This document shows, in pieces, positions 17,025 through 25,676 of a stretch of DNA of 64,000 nt. The first letter of the stretch is position 1. Every line of letters begins with the position of its first letter. The DNA comes from Roseomonas populi (GTDB lineage Bacteria > Pseudomonadota > Alphaproteobacteria > Acetobacterales > Acetobacteraceae). The DNA lies in NCBI RefSeq assembly GCF_024594815.1, contig NZ_JANJOU010000007.1, forward strand, positions 1 to 64,000, given 5' to 3'. The translations under genes were made by a program, and so were the position numbers. The notes under the pieces were generated by a model. That model worked only from the letters and a program-made list of their open reading frames with translations, was not told the origin of the DNA and ran no database searches.

Positions 17025-17351
17025 ATGCCGAAGATGACCTTCGTCGAGCGGGATGGCACGCGCCGCGAGGTGGATGCGCCGCTGGGTCTTTCGGTTCTTG
17101 AGATCGCGCACAAGCACGGCGTGGACATCGAGGGCGCCTGCGAGGGCAGCCTCGCCTGCTCCACCTGCCACGTCATCGTGGACGAGAGCTGGTTCGAGCG
17201 GCTGGAGACCCCGACCGAGGACGAGGAGGACATGCTCGACCTTGCTTTCGACCTGCAGGAGACGAGCCGGCTGGGCTGCCAGCTCATCATGACGGACAAG
17301 CTGGACGGGCTGGTGGTGAAGCTGCCCGCCGGCAGCCGCAACGCGGGCTGA
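17025..17351 (+). CDS. fdx: [2Fe-2S] ferredoxin, ISC/adrenodoxin type
   Basis: This cytosolic electron carrier has 108 residues. The cluster ligands are C39, C45 and C48 in GACEGSLACSTCHV plus C85 in SRLGCQL, the C-x5-C-x2-C...C pattern of Fdx/adrenodoxin. The acidic region ETPTEDEEDMLD is the usual partner-binding helix. It likely donates electrons for persulfide reduction during iron-sulfur cluster assembly with the neighbouring cysteine desulfurases. An AGGAGAG ribosome-binding site precedes the ATG, and tenA follows after four bases. Confidence 0.95.
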   Translation: MPKMTFVERDGTRREVDAPLGLSVLEIAHKHGVDIEGACEGSLACSTCHVIVDESWFERLETPTEDEEDMLDLAFDLQETSRLGCQLIMTDKLDGLVVKLPAGSRNAG

Positions 17352-17355
17352 GGAG

Positions 17356-18039
17356 ATGAGCGCCCCCTATGGCCGCGAGGGCGGGCTGTTCCGGGCCCTG
17401 CGGCAGGGGGCGGCGCGGGAATGGGACGCCTATTGCTGGCATCCCTTCGTGCAGGGGCTGGCCGAGGGCACGCTGCCGCTTGCGGCCTTCCGGCGCTACC
17501 TCGTGCAGGACTACCTCTTCCTCGTGCAGTTCGCCCGCGCCCAGGCGCTGGCGGTGGTGAAGGCCGAGAGCCTGGAGGCCATGCGCGAGAAGGGCCGGGT
17601 GGTGCAGGCCATCCTGGACGAGACGAAGCTGCACCTCGTCTACTGCCGGGAATGGGGCCTGGACGAGGCCGCGGTGCTGGCCGAGGCGGAGGCGCCGGAG
17701 ACGGTGGGCTACACGCGCTGGGTGATGGACCAGGGCTTCCGCGGCGACATTCTGGACCTGGAAGTGGCGCTGGCGCCCTGCACGGTCGGCTACGGCGAGG
17801 TGGCGCGGCGGATCGAGGCGCATCCCGGCCGTGTCCGCGAGGGCAATCCCTATGAGAACTGGATCGTCCAGTACGCGGGTCCCGACTACCAGGCGGTGGC
17901 AGCCGGTGCGGCGGCGCGGCTGGACATGCTGGGGGAGACCCATGGCGGCGCGGCGCGGATCGCCTCGCTGACGCGCGTCTTTGCCGAGGCGTCGAGGCTC
18001 GAGGCCGATTTCTGGCAGATGGGGCTGAACGCCTCATGA
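17356..18039 (+). CDS. tenA: TenA-family aminopyrimidine aminohydrolase (thiaminase II)
   Basis: This cytosolic enzyme of 227 residues hydrolyses aminopyrimidines derived from thiamine degradation, feeding HMP salvage. Expected catalytic positions are present: D52 in YLVQDYLFL, C142 in APCTVGYGEVA and E216 in LEADFW. Length is normal. Its position between ferredoxin and mnmA is unusual, since tenA normally sits with thiamine genes. It starts four bases after fdx, and its stop overlaps the mnmA start (ATGA), so it is translated as part of the sulfur operon. It could process the ligand of the NMT1-type importer at the left of the window (inference). Confidence 0.9.
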   Translation: MSAPYGREGGLFRALRQGAAREWDAYCWHPFVQGLAEGTLPLAAFRRYLVQDYLFLVQFARAQALAVVKAESLEAMREKGRVVQAILDETKLHLVYCREWGLDEAAVLAEAEAPETVGYTRWVMDQGFRGDILDLEVALAPCTVGYGEVARRIEAHPGRVREGNPYENWIVQYAGPDYQAVAAGAAARLDMLGETHGGAARIASLTRVFAEASRLEADFWQMGLNAS

Positions 18040-19136
18040 GGATCATGGTCGCCATGTCCGGCGGCGTGGACAGCAGCGTGGTCGCCGGGCTGCTGGCGGA
18101 GCAGGGGCACGAGGTGATCGGCGCCACGCTGCAGCTCTACGACCACGGCGCTGCCGTGCAGAAGAAGGGCGCCTGCTGCGCCGGCCAGGACATCCACGAC
18201 GCGCGCGACGTGGCGGACCGCCTGGGCATCGCACACTACGTCCTTGACCGCGAGAGCCGCTTCCGGGACGCCGTGATCGCGGACTTCGCCGACAGCTACG
18301 CGCGCGGCGAGACCCCGATTCCCTGTGTACGCTGCAACCAGACCGTGAAGTTCCAGGACCTGGTCGCCCTGGCCCGGGAGCTGGGCTGCGAGGCCATGGC
18401 CACCGGCCACTACGCCCGCCGGGCCGAGGGGCCGGACGGCGCGGAGCTGCGCCGCGCGGCCGATCCGGCGCGGGACCAGTCCTACTTCCTCTTCGCCACC
18501 ACGCGGGAGCAGCTGGCCTTCTCCCGCTTCCCGCTGGGCGAGATGCCGGACAAGGCGGCGGTGCGGCGGGAAGCAACGCGGCTGGGCCTGGCGGTGGCGG
18601 AGAAGCCGGACAGCCAGGACATCTGCTTCGTCCCGCAGGGCCACTACCACGAGCTGGTCGCCAAGCTCCGCCCGGAAGCGGCGGAAGAGGGCGAGATCGT
18701 GGACGAATCGGGCAACGTCCTCGGCCGCCACAAGGGCGTGGCCCGCTACACGGTGGGGCAGGGGCGGGGGCTCGGCCTCTCGCGCGATCCCGGGATGCGC
18801 GTCGCGGCGCTGGACCCCGCCCGGCGCCGCGTGATCGTTGCCCCGGCCCGTGCCATTCCCGTGGCCGAGGTGCCCGTGGCCGAGGTGAACTGGCTGATCG
18901 ACCCGCCGGAGGCTCCTTTCCGCGCCGAGGCGAAGTTCCGCGCCCGCGAGGTGCCGCAGCCCGTGACGGCGCGCTGGGACGCGTCATCGGGGCGGCTGAT
19001 CGTGACCCCCGACACGCCCGTAATCTCCGCCCCAGGCCAGGGCTGCGTGCTCTACGAGGGTGACCGCGTGCTGGGCGGCGGCTTCATCCGCGCCTCACGC
19101 GTCGCGGTGGTTGACGCCGAGGCGCCGGCGGCCTAA
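18036..19136 (+). CDS. mnmA: tRNA-specific 2-thiouridylase
   Basis: This cytosolic enzyme of 366 residues puts the 2-thio group on wobble U34 of Lys, Glu and Gln tRNAs, using ATP and persulfide sulfur from IscS. The PP-loop is VAMSGGVDSSVVAG at residues 5-18. The catalytic cysteines are C100 in CNQTVKF and C197 in DSQDICFVPQG. Length is normal. Translational coupling with tenA and the two upstream desulfurase genes gives a plausible direct sulfur donor. A tRNA-Met gene begins 28 bases downstream on the same strand. Confidence 0.96.
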   Translation: MRIMVAMSGGVDSSVVAGLLAEQGHEVIGATLQLYDHGAAVQKKGACCAGQDIHDARDVADRLGIAHYVLDRESRFRDAVIADFADSYARGETPIPCVRCNQTVKFQDLVALARELGCEAMATGHYARRAEGPDGAELRRAADPARDQSYFLFATTREQLAFSRFPLGEMPDKAAVRREATRLGLAVAEKPDSQDICFVPQGHYHELVAKLRPEAAEEGEIVDESGNVLGRHKGVARYTVGQGRGLGLSRDPGMRVAALDPARRRVIVAPARAIPVAEVPVAEVNWLIDPPEAPFRAEAKFRAREVPQPVTARWDASSGRLIVTPDTPVISAPGQGCVLYEGDRVLGGGFIRASRVAVVDAEAPAA

Positions 19137-19147
19137 TTCGCGGCCTC

Positions 19148-19259
19148 CCGGCAGGCGGCGCTCTGGCGGGGTAGCTCAGCTGGTTAGAGCACAGCACTCA
19201 TAATGCTGGGGTCACCGGTTCAAGTCCGGTTCCCGCTACCAGTCCTCGCCGCCTGCCGG
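19148..19259 (+). repeat. 13-bp inverted repeat bracketing the tRNA-Met gene
   Basis: CCGGCAGGCGGCG at 19148-19160 is the exact reverse complement of 19247-19259. The arms lie four bases before and five bases after the mature tRNA. In a precursor transcript they would pair, lengthening the acceptor stem through short unpaired flanks. This could guide processing or stabilise the precursor; the right half, with pyrimidine-rich DNA after it, might also help termination. Confidence 0.7.
19165..19241 (+). tRNA. tRNA-Met (anticodon CAT, elongator type)
   Basis: The 77-base cloverleaf has CCA encoded. The acceptor stem is GGCGGGG/TCCCGCT, the D arm GCTC...GAGC, the anticodon stem CAGCA/TGCTG with loop CTCATAA, and the T arm ACCGG-TTCAAGT-CCGGT. 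The discriminator is A. The anticodon CAT is at 19199-19201. The GAGCA(C) and GGGGTCA surroundings match elongator tRNA-Met; the initiator's three G-C pairs at the anticodon stem are absent, and the acceptor differs from tRNA-Ile2. The first pair is G-U (G1-U72). Confidence 0.96.
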
Positions 19260-19269
19260 ATCTCCCCTT

Positions 19270-21048
19270 CTACAAGATGAAATCCGCCGCGGTCAGCGGC
19301 ACGGCGCTGCTGACGAGCAGGACCATGTCCGCCGGCCCGCCATCCAGCGAGATCTCCACGCGCCAGTTGCCGCCGAGGTCGAGCGCCCGCAGCTGGGGGC
19401 CCGATGCCGAGAATTCGGCGCCGCCGATGAAGGCGAAATGCCCATCAACCAGGGCCGAGAGGTCCAGGCGGTCTCCCTCCGCGCCATTGAAGTCGGCCAC
19501 GCGATCCGCGGGGTTGCCGCGCGGGCTGTCCGAGGCGGTGGTCCAACGGAAGAGGTCAGCCCCGGCGCCGCCCGTCAGGATGTCCGTCCCCCTGCCGCCG
19601 ATGAGCAGGTCGGCGCCGGCGCCGCCGAACAGGCGGTCGTTCCCCGCGCCGCCGAGCAGATGGTCCGAGCCGTCGCCGCCGTCGAGCCTGTCCGCGCCGG
19701 CGCCTCCGATCAGCAGGTCCTCGCCCGCCCCGCCGAGCAGGTTATCGTTCCCCTCCATGCCGGAAAGGAGGTCGTCCCCGTCGCCGCCCTGGACCCGATC
19801 GGCACTCGCCCCGGCGAAAACTCGGTCGTTCCCCGCGCCGGCGGCGATCGTATCCGCCCCGTCCACGCTGCCCGTGGGCGCACCGGTGGAGATCCGGGTC
19901 AGGGTGCCGTCGATGCCGACGACGAAGAGCGAGCCGTCACCGTCCTCGGCGAAGGAGACGAGGGCGTGGCGGGCCAGCGCGCCGCCGTCGTCTATCTCCG
20001 TGCGGTCCAGGGCGCCGTCGCCATCCCTGTCCGCCAGGGTCCAGAAGCGGGTGCTGATGTAGTCGCCGAAGAGGTACTGGCCGTAGAGGCCCGTCTCCGG
20101 CCCGCGGCTGACATAGCCGCCGATCACCGAGCGGTCGCTCGTCGAATGGTCGTAGGCATAGACGGGGAAGGTGAAGCCCGCGGCGGGGCCCGTCCCGCCC
20201 TCATAGGTGTTCCAGCCGTAGTTCGCGCCGGGGGCGCCGATGTTGACCTCCTCGAAGGCGTTCTGGCCGACATCGCCGATCCACAGCTTCCCCGTCCCGA
20301 TGTCGAAGCTGTCGCGATAGGGGTTGCGGAGGCCGTAGGCCCAGACCTCGGGCGCGCCGCCGCCATCCACGAATGGGTTGTCGGCGGGGATCGCGTAGTT
20401 GCGCGCGGCGTCGCCAGGGAAGTCGTCCCCGTTCACGTCGATGCGCAGGATGGAGCCCCGCAGGTCGTTCGGGTTCTGGCCGCCGCCGGTCGCGTCGTTG
20501 GGGCCGCCACCATCGCCGGTCGCGATGTGCAGCATCCCGTCCGGGCCGAAGCCCATCCAGCCGCCCTTGTGGTTGGTGTAGCGACCGGGTTGGGGGATGG
20601 TGAGGATGTCCCGCGCGGTGCCGGCCGGTGCGGTGTCCGGGTCCTCCGGGTCGATCGTGTACTCCCGCACTTGGCTGTCGCCGTCGAGCCGGGAGAAGAA
20701 GACGTAGAACTTGCCGTTCGCCCGGAAATCCGGATGAAAGGCCATGCCGAGCAGGCCTTGCTCCCCGTCGGTCGCCACCTCGGCGCTCATGTCGAGGAAG
20801 GGCGTGGCCCGCACCTCTCCGGTGGCCGTGTCCACCACCCGGATCACGCCTGTCCTGTCGAGCACGTAGAGCTGCCCTACCTCGCCCTGCGGCGAGGTCG
20901 CGAAGACGGCCTGGCCCAGCCCGGTGGCAATGGTGGTGAAGACGGGCGCGGTCGCCGTGGCGGCCAGCGGGGCGTGGCCCTCGATCAGGTCGTCGCCCCT
21001 TGTGCCGGCGAGCCTGTCGCCGAGAAGGCTGCCCGTCACCGTCGCCAT
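19270..21048 (-). CDS. Secreted PQQ-type glucose/sorbosone dehydrogenase domain fused to RTX calcium-binding repeats
   Basis: This protein of about 592 residues has two parts. Residues about 30-410 form a glucose/sorbosone dehydrogenase beta-propeller, shown by EQGLLGMAFHPDF, NHKGGWMGFGPDG, AYGLRNPYRDSFD and GEVNIGAPGANYGWN-type blocks. Residues about 425-520 contain about ten RTX nonapeptides (GGAGADLLIGG-like), followed by a C-terminal domain that in this class usually carries the type I secretion signal. There is no N-terminal signal peptide; a stray RTX-like stretch GSLLGDRLAGTRGDDLIEG sits at the start. The ATG is chosen over an earlier one because GGAGGAG precedes it. No type I secretion genes are nearby. 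Confidence 0.88.
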   Translation of the reverse strand: MATVTGSLLGDRLAGTRGDDLIEGHAPLAATATAPVFTTIATGLGQAVFATSPQGEVGQLYVLDRTGVIRVVDTATGEVRATPFLDMSAEVATDGEQGLLGMAFHPDFRANGKFYVFFSRLDGDSQVREYTIDPEDPDTAPAGTARDILTIPQPGRYTNHKGGWMGFGPDGMLHIATGDGGGPNDATGGGQNPNDLRGSILRIDVNGDDFPGDAARNYAIPADNPFVDGGGAPEVWAYGLRNPYRDSFDIGTGKLWIGDVGQNAFEEVNIGAPGANYGWNTYEGGTGPAAGFTFPVYAYDHSTSDRSVIGGYVSRGPETGLYGQYLFGDYISTRFWTLADRDGDGALDRTEIDDGGALARHALVSFAEDGDGSLFVVGIDGTLTRISTGAPTGSVDGADTIAAGAGNDRVFAGASADRVQGGDGDDLLSGMEGNDNLLGGAGEDLLIGGAGADRLDGGDGSDHLLGGAGNDRLFGGAGADLLIGGRGTDILTGGAGADLFRWTTASDSPRGNPADRVADFNGAEGDRLDLSALVDGHFAFIGGAEFSASGPQLRALDLGGNWRVEISLDGGPADMVLLVSSAVPLTAADFIL

Positions 21049-21166
21049 GTTCCAGCGCTCCTCCGTCCAGATCGGATCATGTCGGAACGAACGGCGTGAC
21101 GGCAACGCAAGGAATTGCGGAGAGCGTTACGCATCCACCACGGCGGCGTGCGCGCGGCCAGCAACC

Positions 21167-21194
21167 TTGTTGTTCCACAAGCCTTTGTTATCGT
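21167..21194 (+). promoter_or_regulatory. Possible sigma-70 promoter for the secreted protein at 21281
   Basis: TTGTTG (21167-21172) and TATCGT (21189-21194) are separated by 16 bases in the most A/T-rich part of the 232-base divergent gap. The match is partial and the implied leader is about 80 bases long. Confidence 0.3.
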
Positions 21195-21280
21195 TCGCAC
21201 GAGCCCGTGAGCCGTCCGGCGGTTCCGCCGTGGCCATGCCGTCCCCTTCTCTGTCCTGACATCAATCAGAAGGAGAGAGG

Positions 21281-21922
21281 ATGCGCCCGACCGTCACCGC
21301 CCTGCTGGCCGGCCTTGCGCTGGCGCCCTTGTCCGCCGCCGCGCAGCCTGCCGCACCTGACACCTCCCGGGCGGTGCCCATCCCAGGCGTCTCGCCCGGC
21401 ACGCGGCCGGGGAATGCCGCCGAGATGCCACGGGTCGTCATCGGCGCGCCGGGCCGGTGCGAGCTGTCCACGGCCGGCCGCTCGCAGCCCTGCACCAGCG
21501 GCCTGGTCTATGTGCAGCACCAGAATGGCACGGTGCTGATTTCCGTGCAGTCCACCCCGACCAGCACCATCGGCTTCCAGGGAAACAGCGACACCCAGCC
21601 GCGGCCGGAGGAGTACACGCTGAACCTCAGCCGGATGCACACGTCGGTGAACGGCACGACGGCGGCGAAGAGCGTGAGCGGCACCTGCCAGATCAGCATG
21701 ACGGCCGACGGACAGACCTGGCACCGCGCGACCTGCCGCGCACGGGACGGCAACGGCATGGAGACGGTGATGAGCTTCACCGGCGACGGCCGGCAGGTGA
21801 CGGCGGCCCGGCCTGGGGCCCAGCCCGGTGCCCCGTCTGGTGCCCAGCCCGGCGGGCAGCCCGGGCATGGGGGCGGGGCGAGCGGCGCCAAGCCAGCGCC
21901 GGCCGCGCCGCCGAAGGGTTGA
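21281..21922 (+). CDS. Uncharacterised secreted protein
   Basis: I do not recognise this 213-residue protein. It has a clear signal peptide ([22 protein letters not shown], in two hydrophobic turns ending at an Ala-x-Ala site). A compact central region of about residues 50-165 holds four cysteines ([27 protein letters not shown]), suggesting two disulfides in the periplasm or outside. The C-terminal 40 residues are a Gly/Pro/Ala/Gln-rich tail with repeated GAQPG units, probably disordered. AGGAGAG precedes the ATG. It is divergent from the dehydrogenase-RTX gene. Confidence 0.78.
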   Translation: MRPTVTALLAGLALAPLSAAAQPAAPDTSRAVPIPGVSPGTRPGNAAEMPRVVIGAPGRCELSTAGRSQPCTSGLVYVQHQNGTVLISVQSTPTSTIGFQGNSDTQPRPEEYTLNLSRMHTSVNGTTAAKSVSGTCQISMTADGQTWHRATCRARDGNGMETVMSFTGDGRQVTAARPGAQPGAPSGAQPGGQPGHGGGASGAKPAPAAPPKG

Positions 21923-21989
21923 GCGCCGCCCCTTTGCCTGGAGGCCGGGAGGCCGCATCGTTCCCGCCGGCATTCGGCGGGAGTCGCGC

Positions 21990-23243
21990 GTGAAGGTCCT
22001 CGTCCTCGGCAGCGGCGTCATTGGCGTCACCACCGCCTGGTACCTGGCGAAGGCCGGGCATGAGGTGACGGTGATCGACCGCCAGGACGGGGCGGGCAAG
22101 GAGACGAGCTTCGCCAATGCGGGGCAGCTCTCCTACGGCTACTCCTCGCCCTGGGCGGGGCCGGGCGTGCCGATGAAGGCGGTGAAGTGGCTGCTGATGC
22201 ACCACCGCCCCTTCGTCCTCTGGCCGCGCCCGGACTGGGAAATGCTCTCCTGGCTCGCCCGCATGGCGGCGAACTGCACGGAGCGTGCCTATCGCCGCAA
22301 CAAGGGCCGCATGGTGCGCGTGGCCGAGTACAGCCGCGTGGCGCTGGCCGATCTGCGCGCCGAGACGGGGATCGAGTTCGATCACCGCGCCCGCGGCACG
22401 GTGCAGCTCTTCCGCACGCAGAAGCAGCTGGACCATGTGGGCGGCGACACCGCCGTGCTGGACGAGTACGGCGTGCCCTGGGAACTGCTGGACTTGGCCG
22501 GCTGCATCGCGGCGGAGCCGGCGCTCGCGCGGGTGCGGGACAAGTTCGTCGGCGGCCTCCGCCTGCCGCAGGACGAGACAGGGGATGCCTTCCTCTTCAC
22601 CCAGCGCCTGGCCGAGCTTGCCCGCGGCAGGGGCGTGGAGTTTCACCTGGGCGTCGGCATCGCCTCCATCCACTGCGAGGGCGGGCGCGTGGCAGCTGTG
22701 GAGACGGACCACGGCGACTTCACCGCCGATGCCTATGTCGCCGCGCTGGGCAGCCACACCCCTGCGATGCTGCGGCCGCTGGGGCTGCGCCTGCCGGTCT
22801 ACCCCATCAAAGGCTATTCCCTGACCCTGCCGGTGACGGCGGAGGAGGCCGCGCCCGTCTCGACCGTGATGGACGAGACCTACAAGATCGCCATCACGCG
22901 CCTGGGCGACCGCATCCGGGTGGGCGGCACAGCGGAGATCGCGGGCTTCTCCACCAGCCTGCGCCGGCCCCGGCGGGAGACGCTGGAGCACTCCGTCCGC
23001 GACCTCTTCCCCGATGGCGGGAACATCGGGGCGGCGAAGTTCTGGACGGGGTTGCGGCCCATGACGCCGGACGGCACGCCCATCATCGGCAGAACGCGGA
23101 TGCCCAACCTCTTCACCAACACCGGCCACGGCACGCTGGGCTGGACCATGGCCTGCGGCTCCGGCCGGGCGCTGGCGGACATCGTCTCCGGCCGCACGCC
23201 GGAGATCGACGTCTCGGACCTCGGCCTCTCGCGTTACGGTTGA
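21990..23243 (+). CDS. dadA: D-amino-acid dehydrogenase
   Basis: This FAD-dependent dehydrogenase of about 417 residues oxidises D-amino acids to 2-oxo acids at the inner membrane. The N-terminal dinucleotide motif is [19 protein letters not shown]. The DadA-specific [19 protein letters not shown] follows, and near the C-terminus [17 protein letters not shown] and [17 protein letters not shown]. The start is GTG, with GGCGGGAG ahead of it; an upstream ATG would add an arginine-rich stretch overlapping the previous gene. It sits without an alanine racemase gene nearby. Confidence 0.93.
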   Translation: MKVLVLGSGVIGVTTAWYLAKAGHEVTVIDRQDGAGKETSFANAGQLSYGYSSPWAGPGVPMKAVKWLLMHHRPFVLWPRPDWEMLSWLARMAANCTERAYRRNKGRMVRVAEYSRVALADLRAETGIEFDHRARGTVQLFRTQKQLDHVGGDTAVLDEYGVPWELLDLAGCIAAEPALARVRDKFVGGLRLPQDETGDAFLFTQRLAELARGRGVEFHLGVGIASIHCEGGRVAAVETDHGDFTADAYVAALGSHTPAMLRPLGLRLPVYPIKGYSLTLPVTAEEAAPVSTVMDETYKIAITRLGDRIRVGGTAEIAGFSTSLRRPRRETLEHSVRDLFPDGGNIGAAKFWTGLRPMTPDGTPIIGRTRMPNLFTNTGHGTLGWTMACGSGRALADIVSGRTPEIDVSDLGLSRYG

Positions 23244-23244
23244 T

Positions 23245-23290
23245 CCAGGGACCTTGGCATGCCGGGGCGGGGCGCCGACATGCCCCCTGG
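23245..23290 (+). terminator. Bulged hairpin after dadA
   Basis: CCAGGG-(5)-GGCATG on the left pairs with CATGCC-CCCTGG on the right, giving twelve base pairs with a five-base bulge and a 17-base loop directly after the dadA stop. No T run follows, so it may be a structural 3' end rather than an intrinsic terminator. Confidence 0.4.
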
Positions 23291-23363
23291 GCGGCCCGCC
23301 TTGGAGGCCACCGCCAGGCCGTGATAGCGTCGTAGAATAACGAATTCCACGGAGGATTGCCGC

Positions 23364-24002
23364 ATGACACTCCAACTCGGGCAAACCGCCCCGGACTTCG
23401 AGGCCGACACCACCCAGGGCCGCATCCGCTTCCACGAGTGGCTCGGCGATTCCTGGGGCGTGCTGTTCAGCCACCCCAAGGACTACACCCCCGTTTGCAC
23501 GACGGAGCTGGGCTATACCGCCAAGCTGAAGCCGGAGTTCGACAAGCGGGGCGTGAAGGTGATCGGCCTCTCGGTCGATACGCTGGACCGGCATGAAGGG
23601 TGGAACGCGGACATCGAGGAGACGCAGGGCACCCCTGTGAACTTCCCGATGATCTCCGACCACGACAAGAAGGTCGCCTCCCTCTACGATATGATCCACC
23701 CCGAGGCGGACGCGGCGGTGACGGTGCGGACGGTCTTCGTGATCGACCCGAACAAGAAGATCCGGCTGATGCTGATCTACCCGCCCTCCGCCGGGCGGAA
23801 CTTCGACGAAATCCTGCGCGTGATCGACAGCCTGCAGCTGACGGACAAGCACAAGGTTGCCACCCCCGTGAACTGGCAGAAGGGTGACAAGGTCATCGTC
23901 GCCGCCAGCCTCTCGGACGAAGAGGCGAAGAAGCACTTCCCGAAAGGCTGGACGGCCGAGAAGCCGTACCTGCGCTGGGTTGACCATCTGGAGTGGACCT
24001 GA
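23364..24002 (+). CDS. 1-Cys peroxiredoxin (Prx6 type)
   Basis: This cytosolic peroxidase of 212 residues reduces H2O2 and organic peroxides. The peroxidatic residue is C45 in DYTPVCTTELG. There is no resolving cysteine elsewhere, and the C-terminal Prx6-type extension (NWQKGDKVIVAASLSDEEAK) is present. GGAGGA precedes the ATG by about seven bases. It is followed after six bases by cysK, so peroxide defence and cysteine synthesis are probably co-expressed. Confidence 0.94.
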   Translation: MTLQLGQTAPDFEADTTQGRIRFHEWLGDSWGVLFSHPKDYTPVCTTELGYTAKLKPEFDKRGVKVIGLSVDTLDRHEGWNADIEETQGTPVNFPMISDHDKKVASLYDMIHPEADAAVTVRTVFVIDPNKKIRLMLIYPPSAGRNFDEILRVIDSLQLTDKHKVATPVNWQKGDKVIVAASLSDEEAKKHFPKGWTAEKPYLRWVDHLEWT

Positions 24003-24008
24003 ACCAGC

Positions 24009-25004
24009 ATGCCCATCCTCGCAACCGACTTCTGGGACGCGGTCGGGAATACGCCGCTCATCCGGCTCCGCCGCGCCTCCGAGGAGACGGGGTGCGAGAT
24101 CCTGGGCAAGGCCGAGTTCATGAACCCCGGCGGCAGCGTGAAGGACCGCGCCGCGATCGGGATCCTCGGGGAGGCCGTTGATCGCGGCCTCCTCACCCCG
24201 TTCCAGCCCGGAACGGTGGTTGAGGGAACGGCGGGGAATACTGGCATCGGGTTGGCGCTGGCCGCCAATGCGCGGGGCTGGAAGTCCGTCATCGTCGTGC
24301 CGCGCACGCAGAGCCAGGAGAAGCTGGACTTCCTGCGCATGATCGGCGCCGACCTGCGGCTGGTAGACCCGAAGCCGCTGGCGGACCCGAATCACTACGT
24401 GAACTACTCCCGCCGCCTGGCGGAGGAGATGGGCGCGGTCTGGGCCAACCAGTTCGGCAACTCCGCCAACGCCGTGGCGCATGAGCGCACCACGGGCGTG
24501 GAGATCTGGGAGCAGACGGGCGGGAAGGTGGATGCCTTCACCTGCGCCTGCGGCACCGGCGGCACGCTGCACGGCACGGCGCGTGCGCTGAAGGCGCGGA
24601 ACCCCGGCGTGCGGATTGTGCTGGCGGACCCGCACGGCTCGGGCCTCTTCTCCTGGGTGAAGACCGGCACCGTCTCGGCCGAGGGCAACTCCATCACCGA
24701 GGGGATCGGGCAGGCGAGCAAGGTGCCCGCCGTGCTGGAGGGCGCACCGATCGACGACGCGGTGCGGATCTCCGACGCGGAGGCGCTGGAGCAGTGCTTC
24801 TCCCTCCTCGTCGAGGAGGGGCTGAGCGTGGGCGGATCGGCCGGGCTGAACGTGGCGGCGGCGATCCGGGTGGCGAAGGACCTAGGCCCGGGGCACACCG
24901 TGGTCACCGTCCTCTGCGACGGCGGGGCGCGCTACCAGTCCAAGCTCTTCAACCCGGAATTCTTGCGGGAGAAGGGGCTGCCGGTGCCGGGCTGGCTGGC
25001 ATGA
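24009..25004 (+). CDS. cysK: Cysteine synthase (O-acetylserine sulfhydrylase)
   Basis: This PLP enzyme of 331 residues makes cysteine from O-acetylserine and sulfide. The PLP lysine is K45 in [11 protein letters not shown], the Asn-loop is [12 protein letters not shown], and the phosphate-binding loop is [14 protein letters not shown]. It is adjacent to cysE, the gene for its acetylserine supply and complex partner. The length slightly exceeds that of CysK proper because of a C-terminal extension ([18 protein letters not shown]) seen in an alphaproteobacterial subgroup. Confidence 0.93.
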   Translation: MPILATDFWDAVGNTPLIRLRRASEETGCEILGKAEFMNPGGSVKDRAAIGILGEAVDRGLLTPFQPGTVVEGTAGNTGIGLALAANARGWKSVIVVPRTQSQEKLDFLRMIGADLRLVDPKPLADPNHYVNYSRRLAEEMGAVWANQFGNSANAVAHERTTGVEIWEQTGGKVDAFTCACGTGGTLHGTARALKARNPGVRIVLADPHGSGLFSWVKTGTVSAEGNSITEGIGQASKVPAVLEGAPIDDAVRISDAEALEQCFSLLVEEGLSVGGSAGLNVAAAIRVAKDLGPGHTVVTVLCDGGARYQSKLFNPEFLREKGLPVPGWLA

Positions 25005-25014
25005 CGAGGTTCCT

Positions 25015-25650
25015 GTGATCCGGGAGGCGCTGGAGATCGCGCGGGCCATCCGAGCGCGGGATCCGGCGCGGCCGACCTTCACCGAATCGATCCTCTGCTA
25101 TGCCGGGCTGCACGCGGTGCTGTGGCACCGGCTGGCGAACCGCCTCTGGCGCGCTGGCTTCCGTGCGCCGGCCCGCGTTGTCTCCCATCTCTCGCGCTTC
25201 CTGACGGGGATCGAGATCCATCCCGGCGCGATGATCGGCCGGCGGCTCTTCATCGACCACGGGATGGGCGTGGTGATCGGCGAGACGGCCGAGATCGGCG
25301 ACGACGTGCTGATCTACCACGGCGTGACCCTGGGCGGCCTGACCCTGCGCCCGGGCAAGCGCCACCCAACGCTGGAGAGCGGCGTGGTGATCGGCGCGGG
25401 CGCACAGGTGCTGGGCCCCATCCGGATCGGGCGCAACGCGAGGGTGGGGGCGAACGCCGTCTGCGTGGATCCCGTGCCGGACGGGGTGACTGTCGTCGGC
25501 ATTCCCGCCCGCCCGCCGGGCAAGCCTTGCGAGGAGGGAACGACGGGTTACGGCATCGCGCCGGGCGCGTTGGAATCCATGACGGAGCAGGTCGCCGCGC
25601 TGCGGGCGGAGATCGCGGCCCTGAAGGAGCGCGACTCGCTTCGGGCCTGA
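25015..25650 (+). CDS. cysE: Serine O-acetyltransferase
   Basis: This cytosolic enzyme of 211 residues acetylates serine for cysteine synthesis. A helical N-terminal part is followed by a left-handed beta-helix of hexapeptide repeats ([40 protein letters not shown]). It has the catalytic His in DHGMG and the HGVTLGG motif. The start is GTG, ten bases after cysK. The C-terminus lacks the long tail ending in Ile that E. coli CysE uses to bind CysK; this one ends in a charged helix (KERDSLRA). Confidence 0.94.
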   Translation: MIREALEIARAIRARDPARPTFTESILCYAGLHAVLWHRLANRLWRAGFRAPARVVSHLSRFLTGIEIHPGAMIGRRLFIDHGMGVVIGETAEIGDDVLIYHGVTLGGLTLRPGKRHPTLESGVVIGAGAQVLGPIRIGRNARVGANAVCVDPVPDGVTVVGIPARPPGKPCEEGTTGYGIAPGALESMTEQVAALRAEIAALKERDSLRA

Positions 25651-25676
25651 CCGACTCTGCCTTTGCGGAGGATGCC

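Noticed and set aside
19165-19241. tRNA-Ile2 (CAT anticodon modified to lysidine) or initiator tRNA
   Set aside because: The D-arm and anticodon-stem sequence follow elongator tRNA-Met, the initiator's G-C run at the anticodon stem is absent, and the acceptor stem does not match Ile2.
19100-19300. tRNA gene as an integration site
   Set aside because: No integrase, no direct repeat of the tRNA 3' end and no composition change beside it; the repeat found is inverted and brackets the gene.
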